Source: Verrucomicrobiota bacterium (GTDB lineage: Bacteria; Verrucomicrobiota; Verrucomicrobiia; Opitutales; Seribacteraceae). From it: DNA of 5,496 nucleotides. Under the pieces are notes generated by a model that saw only the letters and a list, made by a program, of their open reading frames with translations, ran no database searches and was not told where the DNA came from. The DNA lies in the NCBI GenBank assembly GCA_014382645.1, contig JACNJI010000435.1, positions 1 through 5,496 of the forward strand, given 5' to 3'. Position numbers and translations under genes: made by a program. Position 1 is the first letter of the stretch. Every line of letters begins with the position of its first letter. Below, in pieces: positions 1 to 5,496 of this stretch.

Positions 1-871
1 TCGATTGAGGATTACGCTCGAGAAGTTCGGCAAGGTTTTTGATAGCCTTCATGCTGGCAGAAATCTCATGCAGCGTTTCGCCAAAGTCGAAACGGAAATC
101 GGATGAGGGATCCAGCATTTCATTGAGAGCCAGAGACAGTTTTCTCAATTCAGCCATCGTCAGGGTGGCTTCATCCGAGGCAACTCCTAGTTTTGGGCCG
201 AGCGGAACGAAATTTTTACTAAATTCATCGATGAAAACATCGAACTGCTGAGATGACGAGGTGAAGGAATCCTTAATGGCAATGACATTCAGTTCCTCCA
301 ACCTTAGGTTTGCTGTTTTCAACAAGCTCGTAAGCTGCTTTCCGATGTACTCCGGATCTAAGTTTTCACTTAGTTGTTCCATGGTTGATGCTTGAGTGAC
401 AATCTGTGGGTATCCATGCCGGGTAGTCATATTCGCATCAGCTTGCGATGAATGGTACTCCAGATTGACGTACTGTATGCCCGTGACAAAGCTTTCTTGC
501 ACAAGCTGTCCTTGGATGCGTGGAAGAACGTCGTGCCGAAATTCACCATCGGAATCAAACAGTTCGTTACCTGCCTCATCCATATGGCGCAGAACTAGCC
601 TCCGATCGATTTCAACAAGGATGGGAACTGGCGCGTCCTGCTCGGCCGAACCCAAGAAAAAGCGTTCTACTCGGCCAATGCGCACCCCGTTCAAGGTGAC
701 CTTGCCACCTTCTTTAAGGCCATATATATTTTCACGAAACACGAGGACAAATCTCTCGTTTTTATCGCGCAAGCTGGTCAAACCTCCTGTAAACACAACA
801 AAGCCGACCAAGACTGCAAAAGCCCCAACGACAAAAGCGCCAACAAGAGTAGCGTGTCCTTTTCTCTTCAC
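1..871 (-). CDS. mlaD: MlaD-like MCE-domain lipid-transport substrate-binding protein (3' end outside window)
   Basis: This is the membrane-anchored, periplasm-facing component of an MCE lipid ABC transporter; family members form ring oligomers that pass phospholipids or other hydrophobic molecules to and from the permease. I translated 290 residues up to the left edge. Residues about 8-28 form one hydrophobic membrane anchor after a basic start (MKRKGH). Residues about 39-139 are the MCE domain, with the family pattern GLKEGGKVTLNGVRIGRV at 51-68 and GQLVQESFVTGIQYVNLEY near its end. After that comes a long, mostly helical region, much longer than in the short E. coli MlaD, so the symbol is used at family level. 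The GTG at 871 is the only usable start, because an in-frame TAA lies at 884-886 and the anchor follows at once. No clear Shine-Dalgarno sequence precedes it. The gene follows the ATPase by 47 bases. The C-terminus is missing and is probably short, since LLERNPQS resembles a motif near the end of many MCE proteins. Confidence 0.9.
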   Translation of the reverse strand, partial: MKRKGHATLVGAFVVGAFAVLVGFVVFTGGLTSLRDKNERFVLVFRENIYGLKEGGKVTLNGVRIGRVERFFLGSAEQDAPVPILVEIDRRLVLRHMDEAGNELFDSDGEFRHDVLPRIQGQLVQESFVTGIQYVNLEYHSSQADANMTTRHGYPQIVTQASTMEQLSENLDPEYIGKQLTSLLKTANLRLEELNVIAIKDSFTSSSQQFDVFIDEFSKNFVPLGPKLGVASDEATLTMAELRKLSLALNEMLDPSSDFRFDFGETLHEISASMKAIKNLAELLERNPQS

Positions 872-918
872 TTTACAATTAGGTTAATAGCATGAAAGCA
901 TGGGTCGCAACGCTAGAG

Positions 919-1695
919 TTAAGAGAAGTTCGATTGCCGCAGAAGGAAGCGTCGCACCTTTTCCTCCGGACATTCGTCCCTGAGAGTTGCCGGATGACCG
1001 CAGGCTAAAAGAGTCTTGGTCTCCGCATCGAGGAATATGGAGTCATCCGCAATGGCAAAAATGCTGGGCAGTTCGTGCGTCACGACAATGAAGGTTATGC
1101 CCAAAGTCTCCTTGAGCTCAAGTATGAGGTCGTCCAATCGTCTCGAACTCAGCGGGTCAAGGCCGGCGGAAGGTTCGTCAAAAAAGAGGATTTCAGGATC
1201 GAGGGACATGGCTCGAGCCAGTCCAACCCGCTTGCGCATACCGCCACTGAGCTGAGCAGGTCGAAAGTCCCCGAAGCCTGAAAGTCCCACCAGAGATAGT
1301 TTGTACTCGGCAATCTCTCTTACTTCCTTGGGCGAGAGTTCGGTATTCATCTCGAGTGGCAAGGAGACGTTTTCCAACAGACTCATCGAACTCCATAGAG
1401 CTCCACCTTGATAAAGGATACCAAAGCGTCTTGAGATTTCATCACGTGTTTGATTGTCGCTTGCCCAGAAATCCTGATCTCCGTACCGAATCGACCCGGA
1501 AACGGGTTCGAGAAGACCAATCAGCGATTTCAGCAAGGTGCTCTTTCCGCAACCACTGCCTCCCATGACGACTAGAGCTTGCCCCCTAATCGCGTTAAAA
1601 GTGACGTTGCGCAACACAACGTAGTCACCATACGCAAGGGAAACACCTTTGGCGGAAACGATGGCGTGGGAAATCTGATTGTCCTCCGAGTTCAT
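919..1695 (-). CDS. mlaF: MlaF-like ABC transporter ATP-binding protein
   Basis: This is the cytoplasmic ATPase that powers the MCE lipid transporter. Numbered from the ATG at 1695 (258 residues), it shows the full ABC set: Walker A GGSGCGKST at 45-53, Q-loop glutamine at 96 (LYQGGALW), signature LSGGM at 149-153, Walker B ILFFDE ending in D173-E174, D-loop SAGLD at 176-180 and switch histidine 207 (VTHE). The FxxQGGALxxxxxxxENVxxPL stretch and the RKRVGLARA segment after the signature are typical of the MlaF/Ttg2A branch. Length is normal for the family. The ATG overlaps the permease stop as ATGA, so translation is probably coupled; a TTG at 1701 would add two residues and cannot be excluded. 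No catalytic residue is missing. The C-terminus ends soon after the fold. The STAS partner that contacts MlaF in E. coli is here fused to the permease. Confidence 0.96.
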   Translation of the reverse strand: MNSEDNQISHAIVSAKGVSLAYGDYVVLRNVTFNAIRGQALVVMGGSGCGKSTLLKSLIGLLEPVSGSIRYGDQDFWASDNQTRDEISRRFGILYQGGALWSSMSLLENVSLPLEMNTELSPKEVREIAEYKLSLVGLSGFGDFRPAQLSGGMRKRVGLARAMSLDPEILFFDEPSAGLDPLSSRRLDDLILELKETLGITFIVVTHELPSIFAIADDSIFLDAETKTLLACGHPATLRDECPEEKVRRFLLRQSNFS

Positions 1696-2849
1696 CGCCA
1701 ACCCATAATACTGTAGAAAACCTCGAACAATGCGTCTGCTACCACGACTAGAGTGATGCTCGTAACCACAGCCGATGTGACAGCCTCTCCAAGGGCTGCG
1801 GAATCATTCCCACAATTAAGTCCCTTGCTGCATCCGACCATGCCAATGATACCCCCGAAGACAATGGTCTTGGCGAGACCTGAGTAAATATCCCACATAG
1901 AGTTAAGGGCAGTTTGAGTCTGCTCGACGTAATGGTGGAGGGAGAAATCCATTACGAACATGCCCACAACCATGCCACCAAGCATGCCAACCACGTCAGC
2001 GTAAAGAGTCAGCATGGGAATCATCACGAACAAGGCCAATGTGCGCGGAAGGATAAGGAAATCCATGGGAGAGATCCCAAAGGTGCGCAAGGAATCGATT
2101 TCCTCGTTTAATTTCATGTTTCCAAGTTCGGCGGCAAAGGCGGCGCCCGTACGTCCCGCCATAACGATGGCAACCATTAGACCTCCCATTTCGCGAACCA
2201 TGGCCAGACTAACCAAGTCGGCAACGTAGATGCGGGCGTTGAATTTTGCCAACTGAACGCTCCCCACGAAGGCCATCGTCAGACCCGTAAGAAAGCTAAC
2301 CAAAGTGACAATGGGCAGAGCCGATGCGCCACAAGCTCGACATGAGTCTAGGAAGTCGCTTGCTCTAAAGCGTGCTTTGAATCTAAACAGGCGAAACAGG
2401 GAAAGAGTCCATTCGCCAAGGAAATGAACGGAAGACAAGATCGCTTCGGCGACGGCGAAGACCAGTTCGCCCACGGCAGTCAGAAAACTCGGTTCGCCCC
2501 CATCGAGTCCGACTTTTTCAATGATCTTCTCTTCAGTCATGAGAAACAGTTTGCACAAACCCGAAGGCAAACGAGACATATCGACTGAAAGTTTACTTTC
2601 CTTGCAATCGCGTAGGCAGGAGCGGATAAAAACAACCAATACCGAATCCCATTCAACATCTTCCCCTATTTCGAATGAAACTTTTTTGATTTCTTTTTCG
2701 TTGGTCAATGCACGCCTCCATGATCGACGAGAAGTCTCTCGCTTGGCCGTATCAATCGTCCACCGACCCGTAAAACGACAATGCAAAACGCCCTCCCCCA
2801 CTTTGCAGTTCATGCGAGTTAAAGGCGATTGTCCTTGCTCCTCAGTCAT
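1692..2849 (-). CDS. mlaE: MlaE-like lipid ABC permease with fused N-terminal STAS (MlaB-like) domain
   Basis: This is the inner-membrane permease of the MCE lipid transporter, first gene of the minus-strand operon. Its 385 residues fall into two parts. Residues about 13-115 look like a STAS domain of the MlaB type: no membrane segment, alternating strand/helix pattern, and the WDS (67-69) and LPSGLCKLF (94-102) stretches usual in STAS-MlaE fusions. Residues about 125-385 are the MlaE permease domain, with an amphipathic lead-in helix, several strongly hydrophobic segments (about 176-200, 212-232, 264-300, 325-342, 356-380), and the family hallmark VREMGGLMVAIVMAGRTG followed by the cytoplasmic coupling region around AELGNMKLNEEID (240-252). 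Stand-alone MlaE proteins are about 260 residues, so the extra length is the STAS part. The start is the ATG at 2849; an in-frame ATG at codon 13 is possible but would trim the domain edge. No strong Shine-Dalgarno sequence is visible. The stop overlaps the ATPase start. Confidence 0.95.
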   Translation of the reverse strand: MTEEQGQSPLTRMNCKVGEGVLHCRFTGRWTIDTAKRETSRRSWRRALTNEKEIKKVSFEIGEDVEWDSVLVVFIRSCLRDCKESKLSVDMSRLPSGLCKLFLMTEEKIIEKVGLDGGEPSFLTAVGELVFAVAEAILSSVHFLGEWTLSLFRLFRFKARFRASDFLDSCRACGASALPIVTLVSFLTGLTMAFVGSVQLAKFNARIYVADLVSLAMVREMGGLMVAIVMAGRTGAAFAAELGNMKLNEEIDSLRTFGISPMDFLILPRTLALFVMIPMLTLYADVVGMLGGMVVGMFVMDFSLHHYVEQTQTALNSMWDIYSGLAKTIVFGGIIGMVGCSKGLNCGNDSAALGEAVTSAVVTSITLVVVADALFEVFYSIMGWR

Positions 2850-2936
2850 CGGAAGATAGTCACGCGTACTTTACTTTGATTTGGCATCAGAAAGAAAAAT
2901 TCATAACAAACCACTTAAAGACAAAGGGCAATTCTC
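2850..2936. promoter_or_regulatory. divergent intergenic region, probable promoters for both operons
   Basis: These 87 AT-rich bases separate the minus-strand lipid-transport operon from the plus-strand phosphatase operon, so at least two outward promoters should lie here. For the plus strand, TTGGCA (2881-2886) resembles a -35 box and CATAAC (2902-2907) is a weak -10 box with a short 15-base spacer. For the minus strand I see only poor matches. No clear inverted repeat or known operator is visible. The region assignment follows from gene orientation; the boxes are tentative. Confidence 0.4.
2923..2928 (+). promoter_or_regulatory. ribosome binding site supporting the TTG start of the phosphatase
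   Basis: AAAGGG ends eight bases before the TTG at 2937, a normal Shine-Dalgarno spacing. Because an in-frame TAA sits at 2916-2918 and the HAD motif I begins a few codons after the TTG, this site settles the unusual start. Confidence 0.55.
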
Positions 2937-3584
2937 TTGCGCGCAATACTCTTCGACCTTGACGGGACTCTCATCGACCAATTCACGGCCATTCACCGGG
3001 CTTATGCTCGAGCGATGGAGGAACTCGGACTAGAACCTGCCGATTATGCCACCGTCCGTGCTGCCGTGGGTGGTTCGGCCGACATGACAATGAAAAATCT
3101 AGTAGGGCCTGATTTGGCTCAACGAGGGTTGGCCATTTATCCGCCCATCTTTGAAGAGGTTATGCTGGAAGGACTTGTTGCTATGCCCGGCTCCATGGAG
3201 GTGCTGCAAGCCTTGCAGGAACGTGGTGAAAAAACAGCAATATTCACAAACAAAGTGGGCAGGCACGCTCGAGCCGCTTGTGATCACCTTGGATTTACTC
3301 CATTAGTCGAACAAGTTCTTGGTGTGAAGGATACCCCTTGGCGAAAACCTGATGCTGAATTCACACATCACGCACTTAAGCTTCTCGACGCCTCGGCTGA
3401 GGAATCACTTTTAGTCGGGGACTCGCCTTTCGACTTCGATTCCGCGGCAAACGTGGGAATGGACTGTAGGCTAGTTACCACCGGCACCCACTCGGCAAAA
3501 CAACTTGAACACCTCGGAGCCCTTTCCATTCACAAAGATCTTTTTTCACTCACTCAAGAAGCTTGGGGACTCAAAATAAGGTGA
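2937..3584 (+). CDS. HAD-superfamily hydrolase, phosphoglycolate-phosphatase-like
   Basis: This is a cytoplasmic phosphatase of the haloacid dehalogenase superfamily, 215 residues, the usual size for the Gph/PpaX/beta-phosphoglucomutase group. All four core motifs are present: motif I DLDGT at 7-11 with nucleophile D7 and acid/base D9; motif II T104 in FTNK; motif III K137 in RKPD; motif IV GDSPFD at 161-166 with metal-binding D162 and D166. Residues about 15-85 lie between motif I and the rest of the core and are mainly helical, fitting a C1-type cap that selects the substrate. The substrate cannot be read from sequence; phosphoglycolate or another small phosphate ester is an inference from family resemblance. 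Translation starts at TTG 2937, the only canonical start after an in-frame TAA at 2916. It begins the plus-strand group, and its stop overlaps the start of the EamA gene as GTGA. Confidence 0.93.
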   Translation: MRAILFDLDGTLIDQFTAIHRAYARAMEELGLEPADYATVRAAVGGSADMTMKNLVGPDLAQRGLAIYPPIFEEVMLEGLVAMPGSMEVLQALQERGEKTAIFTNKVGRHARAACDHLGFTPLVEQVLGVKDTPWRKPDAEFTHHALKLLDASAEESLLVGDSPFDFDSAANVGMDCRLVTTGTHSAKQLEHLGALSIHKDLFSLTQEAWGLKIR

Positions 3585-4465
3585 ATTGGGGCACTGGGGA
3601 AATTTGCTCCGTCGCATGTGCCCTGCTCTGGGCCATTGTGACGATTTCCCTGAAGCGAGCCGGAGAAACGGTTCCTCCTTTTGAACTCAATTTATTAAAG
3701 AACATAGGTATCGCCCTACTCCTCGTCCCCGCAGTGTTTTTTTTCGAATTCGATGCATGGGAAATGTTCTCATCATCGGACGCTTGGATTCTTATCCTCA
3801 GTGGCGTATTCGGAGTCTGTATCGCAGATTGGTTTTTGCTCGCTTCACTGAATCTTCTGGGCGCCGGTCGGAACGCTATTTTGGACTGCCTTTATTCACC
3901 TTTCGTGATTATTTCAGCATGGTTTGCTCTCGGAGAAGAATTGACCCTGAATCGCATCGGTGGCGGACTCCTCGTTGTCGCGGGCATTCTAGTCGCTACT
4001 CTGTCGGAGCGAAATGCAGGTAAAGTCAAAAAACTCTCGCGAGGAATTGCCTATGGTATCGCCGCAATGATTTCCATGGCGGGAGCAATCGTTCTCGCCA
4101 AACCCGTTCTGGAAAAAGCTCCTTTCTTCGCCGCGATGGAGATTCGCATGCTGGCCGGAATCACGACTGGGTTCTTGGGTTTGCTCGCGGTCGGTAAATT
4201 TCGAACGTTCGCCAAACTTTCAACATCTCCGGAATTTCCTCACCTACGCGTATGGGTCGGCATTTGCCTGCCCGCTTTTTTCGCTATGTGCCTGTGGATT
4301 CAAGGTTATCGACTTTTAGACGCTTCCGTGGCTTCAATCCTCAACCAAACATCCACTTTCTTTATTCTTGGGTTAGCCTACTGGTTTCTTGGCGAAAAAC
4401 TAAATTTCGCCAAAGTCCTCGGAGCCTTGGTTGCTTTTGGGGGTGTTGCAATCGTTGTACTGTAA
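3581..4465 (+). CDS. EamA/DMT-family inner-membrane transporter
   Basis: This is an integral membrane carrier of the drug/metabolite transporter superfamily, EamA type. From the GTG at 3581 it has 294 residues, the typical length. The sequence shows two tandem EamA repeats, about residues 8-142 and 154-292, together giving about ten hydrophobic segments. Hallmarks include ALLWAIVTISLK in the first helix, the repeat-end pattern FALGEELTLNRIGGGLLVVAG around 115-135, and the matching SVASILNQTSTFF and WFLGEKLNFAKVLGALVAFGG in the second repeat. Characterised relatives export amino acids or metabolites, or import small solutes, but the substrate here is unknown. GTG 3581 overlaps the phosphatase TGA as GTGA, which suggests translational coupling; an in-frame TTG at 3563 would add six residues and give an 22-base overlap. 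The shared transcript hints at, but does not prove, a functional link with the phosphatase. Confidence 0.93.
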   Translation: MNWGTGEICSVACALLWAIVTISLKRAGETVPPFELNLLKNIGIALLLVPAVFFFEFDAWEMFSSSDAWILILSGVFGVCIADWFLLASLNLLGAGRNAILDCLYSPFVIISAWFALGEELTLNRIGGGLLVVAGILVATLSERNAGKVKKLSRGIAYGIAAMISMAGAIVLAKPVLEKAPFFAAMEIRMLAGITTGFLGLLAVGKFRTFAKLSTSPEFPHLRVWVGICLPAFFAMCLWIQGYRLLDASVASILNQTSTFFILGLAYWFLGEKLNFAKVLGALVAFGGVAIVVL

Positions 4466-4484
4466 AAGTCTTTTAGTCCGGAAC

Positions 4485-4512
4485 TTGACAGGCGGTCTTA
4501 TCGTTGACTAAT
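4485..4512 (+). promoter_or_regulatory. candidate promoter before the unknown gene
   Basis: TTGACA at 4485-4490 is a perfect -35 match, followed after 16 bases by ACTAAT at 4507-4512, a four-of-six match to the -10 box. Transcription would begin near 4519, downstream of the TTG at 4504, so if this promoter is real its transcripts would have to use a later start such as ATG 4561. The same bases overlap the Shine-Dalgarno sequence for the TTG, so the two readings compete. Confidence 0.3.
4490..4495 (+). promoter_or_regulatory. ribosome binding site favouring the TTG 4504 start
   Basis: AGGCGG matches the AGGAGG consensus at five of six bases and lies eight bases before the TTG at 4504. The nearest in-frame stop upstream is the TGA at 4486-4488, so TTG 4504 is the first possible start in the frame. 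Confidence 0.5.
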
Positions 4513-5280
4513 GTGAAGGCAATAAATAAACTTTTGTATTGCGAGGCCTTTCATTCTTTCATGAATACGATCCTGTCCACCCCAAAGACGCGCTCGACCA
4601 TAAACCTTGTTGAAAGTGTGGGAAATTGGCAGGTTCTTCAAAAACATCATAATGTCGTTCAACAAATAGTACCCAAGGGTATTCTGCCGGTGGACGGCTC
4701 TTCCACGGAATCCGAACAACTTGTTGATACCCGACAAAACATGGGCTTTGCCTGTGAAGTAAGTCACGATGGGAATCAGGTGCTTATGGCTTCTCGGTTG
4801 GAGGGTTTTCCTCTCGTCGCAATATGTCGTGGTTTGCCAGACATGAGCAGCGAAGACCTGGTCGACCTGCTCAAGGCTTACAACTGGCCCAATGCCAAGT
4901 TCATTTTTTTCACAGGCGAAACTGTAGAGACCGCAGTAATCAAAGTACAACAGGTATTTTTAGATCATTTACTTAAGGCTCGCAACCAAGATTGCCACGG
5001 AGAGGTTCCTGCCAGTGCTGCGTTTGAAGGCATTGCGTGGTTACGGCGGAAAGACGAATCCACTGATTGCTCAAATGAGAAGACGAATCGCCTGCACGCT
5101 GTCTTTCAAGAAGAAATCATGCGACTTTCTCGCAATGATTCTGATATTGTTCGGAATGAAGAAGCCTTCAAGAGTTATTTGGCGGACTGTATTGAAAGGG
5201 AAGAATCAAGTTCTCCCGAAAGACTTCTGGAATTGTCGATACGAACCATTCAGGAGTTGAACGAAGGGGATATCGCGTGA
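4504..5280 (+). CDS. uncharacterised soluble protein, 258 residues
   Basis: I do not recognise this protein. It has no signal peptide, no membrane segment and no catalytic motif I can name, so it is probably cytoplasmic. Residues about 32-158 look like a mixed alpha/beta domain, with strand-like stretches near 81-87, 92-98, 102-109 (FPLVAICR) and 132-137 (KFIFFT) and helices near 115-126 and 140-160. Residues about 190-258 are charged, acidic and mostly helical, possibly a separate module or interaction tail. Six cysteines are scattered without a metal-binding spacing. The start is TTG 4504, supported by AGGCGG upstream; GTG 4513 and ATG 4561 (239 residues) are alternatives. It begins 38 bases after the EamA gene on the same strand with no obvious terminator between them, so co-transcription is likely. 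The long uninterrupted frame and ordinary amino-acid mix argue that it is real; the 150-codon open frame on the opposite strand looks like a shadow. Confidence 0.75.
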   Translation: MTNVKAINKLLYCEAFHSFMNTILSTPKTRSTINLVESVGNWQVLQKHHNVVQQIVPKGILPVDGSSTESEQLVDTRQNMGFACEVSHDGNQVLMASRLEGFPLVAICRGLPDMSSEDLVDLLKAYNWPNAKFIFFTGETVETAVIKVQQVFLDHLLKARNQDCHGEVPASAAFEGIAWLRRKDESTDCSNEKTNRLHAVFQEEIMRLSRNDSDIVRNEEAFKSYLADCIEREESSSPERLLELSIRTIQELNEGDIA

Positions 5281-5496
5281 GCTGCTTGAACCATCTCGCT
5301 TTCGGGTTCGATAAATTGCTTCATTGCCGGATGATCTCGAAAGGAATCCAGCAAGAGTTTCGGCTCTTATTAACACCTTAATCTCTTAACGTTGGCTATA
5401 AGGAAACGAAAGAAAAAGAAGTCAAACCAGCAGCCCGTCGGTTCCAACAGGAAATTGTTAGTGCCTATGGGGTGGGGATTTCGCTTCCGGAGGAAG
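5281..5496. other. right-end region without a convincing complete gene
   Basis: This stretch holds several weak signals. A 34-codon frame starts with GTG 5277, overlapping the previous stop as GTGA, and ends at TAA 5379-5381. AAGAG (5353-5357) and CTCTT (5364-5368) can form a five-pair hairpin around TTTCGG, followed by ATTAA, a poor terminator candidate. TATAAG at 5397-5402 resembles a -10 box without a well-placed -35. Two plus frames stay open to the edge: one from TTG 5392, and one lacking any canonical start near its beginning. GGAGG at 5489-5493 is a strong Shine-Dalgarno sequence that could serve a start codon just past the edge. Nothing here resembles a tRNA or a repeat array. Confidence 0.5.
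5392..5496 (+). CDS. possible start of a further gene, basic N-terminus (partial, doubtful)
   Basis: An open frame from TTG 5392 runs 35 codons to the edge. Its N-terminus is strongly basic (MAIRKRKKKSNQQPVGSNRK), as in the cytoplasmic tails of some single-pass membrane proteins, but no membrane segment is reached. There is no Shine-Dalgarno sequence before the TTG, and another frame over the same bases is also open and reads about as plausibly. The alternative is that this is a leader for a gene starting beyond 5496. Confidence 0.2.
   Translation, partial: MAIRKRKKKKSNQQPVGSNRKLLVPMGWGFRFRRK

Noticed and set aside
396..887. 163-codon open frame on the plus strand
   Set aside because: It lies opposite the MCE protein gene, has an unlikely composition rich in Ser, Thr and Arg, and the minus-strand frame has clear MCE motifs.
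2521..2859. 112-codon open frame on the plus strand
   Set aside because: It is antisense to the STAS part of the permease gene and runs against the coding signal there.
4461..4475. AAAAGTCTTTT after the EamA stop as a terminator
   Set aside because: The arms leave a one-base loop, there is no GC-rich stem and no U-tract follows.
4498..4950. 150-codon open frame on the minus strand
   Set aside because: It is antisense to the unknown plus-strand gene, covers only part of it and reads as a shadow rich in aromatic residues and His. The plus frame is longer, has a ribosome site and fits the operon direction. Certainty is moderate because neither product has a recognised family.
5281..5335. GGGTTCGATA resembling a tRNA T-loop
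   Set aside because: The flanking bases do not pair to form a T-stem, and no acceptor stem, anticodon arm or D-arm can be drawn around it.
5353..5373. AAGAG-TTTCGG-CTCTT hairpin as a rho-independent terminator
   Set aside because: The stem is only five pairs with two G-C pairs, and the following ATTAACACC is not a run of T. It is kept only as a weak note in the right-end region.

Overview
The window comes from a bacterium with an outer membrane. Its left half encodes an MCE-type lipid-transport ABC system (permease, ATPase, membrane-anchored MCE substrate-binding protein), and these systems work across a double-membrane envelope. Base composition looks balanced and the genes are tightly packed. 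Non-ATG starts are common: GTG at 871, TTG at 2937, GTG at 3581 and TTG at 4504 are my best starts. No rRNA, tRNA, mobile element, CRISPR or phage hallmark is visible. I cannot name the taxon from sequence alone. A PVC-group or other non-enteric Gram-negative lineage would fit the fused STAS-MlaE permease and the long MCE protein, but this is a guess.

Layout. Positions 1-2849 hold a minus-strand operon read right to left: mlaE-like permease with an N-terminal STAS (MlaB-like) domain (1692-2849), mlaF-like ATPase (919-1695, joined to mlaE by an ATGA stop/start overlap), then an mlaD-like MCE protein (from 871, running off the left edge). A short divergent intergenic region (2850-2936) separates it from a plus-strand group: a HAD-family phosphatase (2937-3584), an EamA/DMT-family transporter (3581-4465, joined by a GTGA overlap) and an unrecognised 258-residue soluble protein (4504-5280). 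The last 216 bases (5281-5496) have no convincing gene. They hold short competing open frames, a weak hairpin and a GGAGG at the very edge that may serve a gene starting just outside.

How the genes work together. The three minus-strand products should form one inner-membrane complex: a permease dimer, two ATPases, STAS domains supplied in cis by the permease, and an MCE ring facing the periplasm. Such complexes move phospholipids or related hydrophobic lipids between the inner and outer membranes. The phosphatase and EamA transporter are translationally coupled, but their substrates cannot be read from sequence. The downstream unknown gene may belong to the same transcript or have its own promoter. 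Most of the window is ordinary core-type gene content. The points most worth a second look are the unknown gene with its ambiguous start, the unresolved right-hand end, and an over-frequent GCTCGAGC palindrome. I found no convincing new biological system here.
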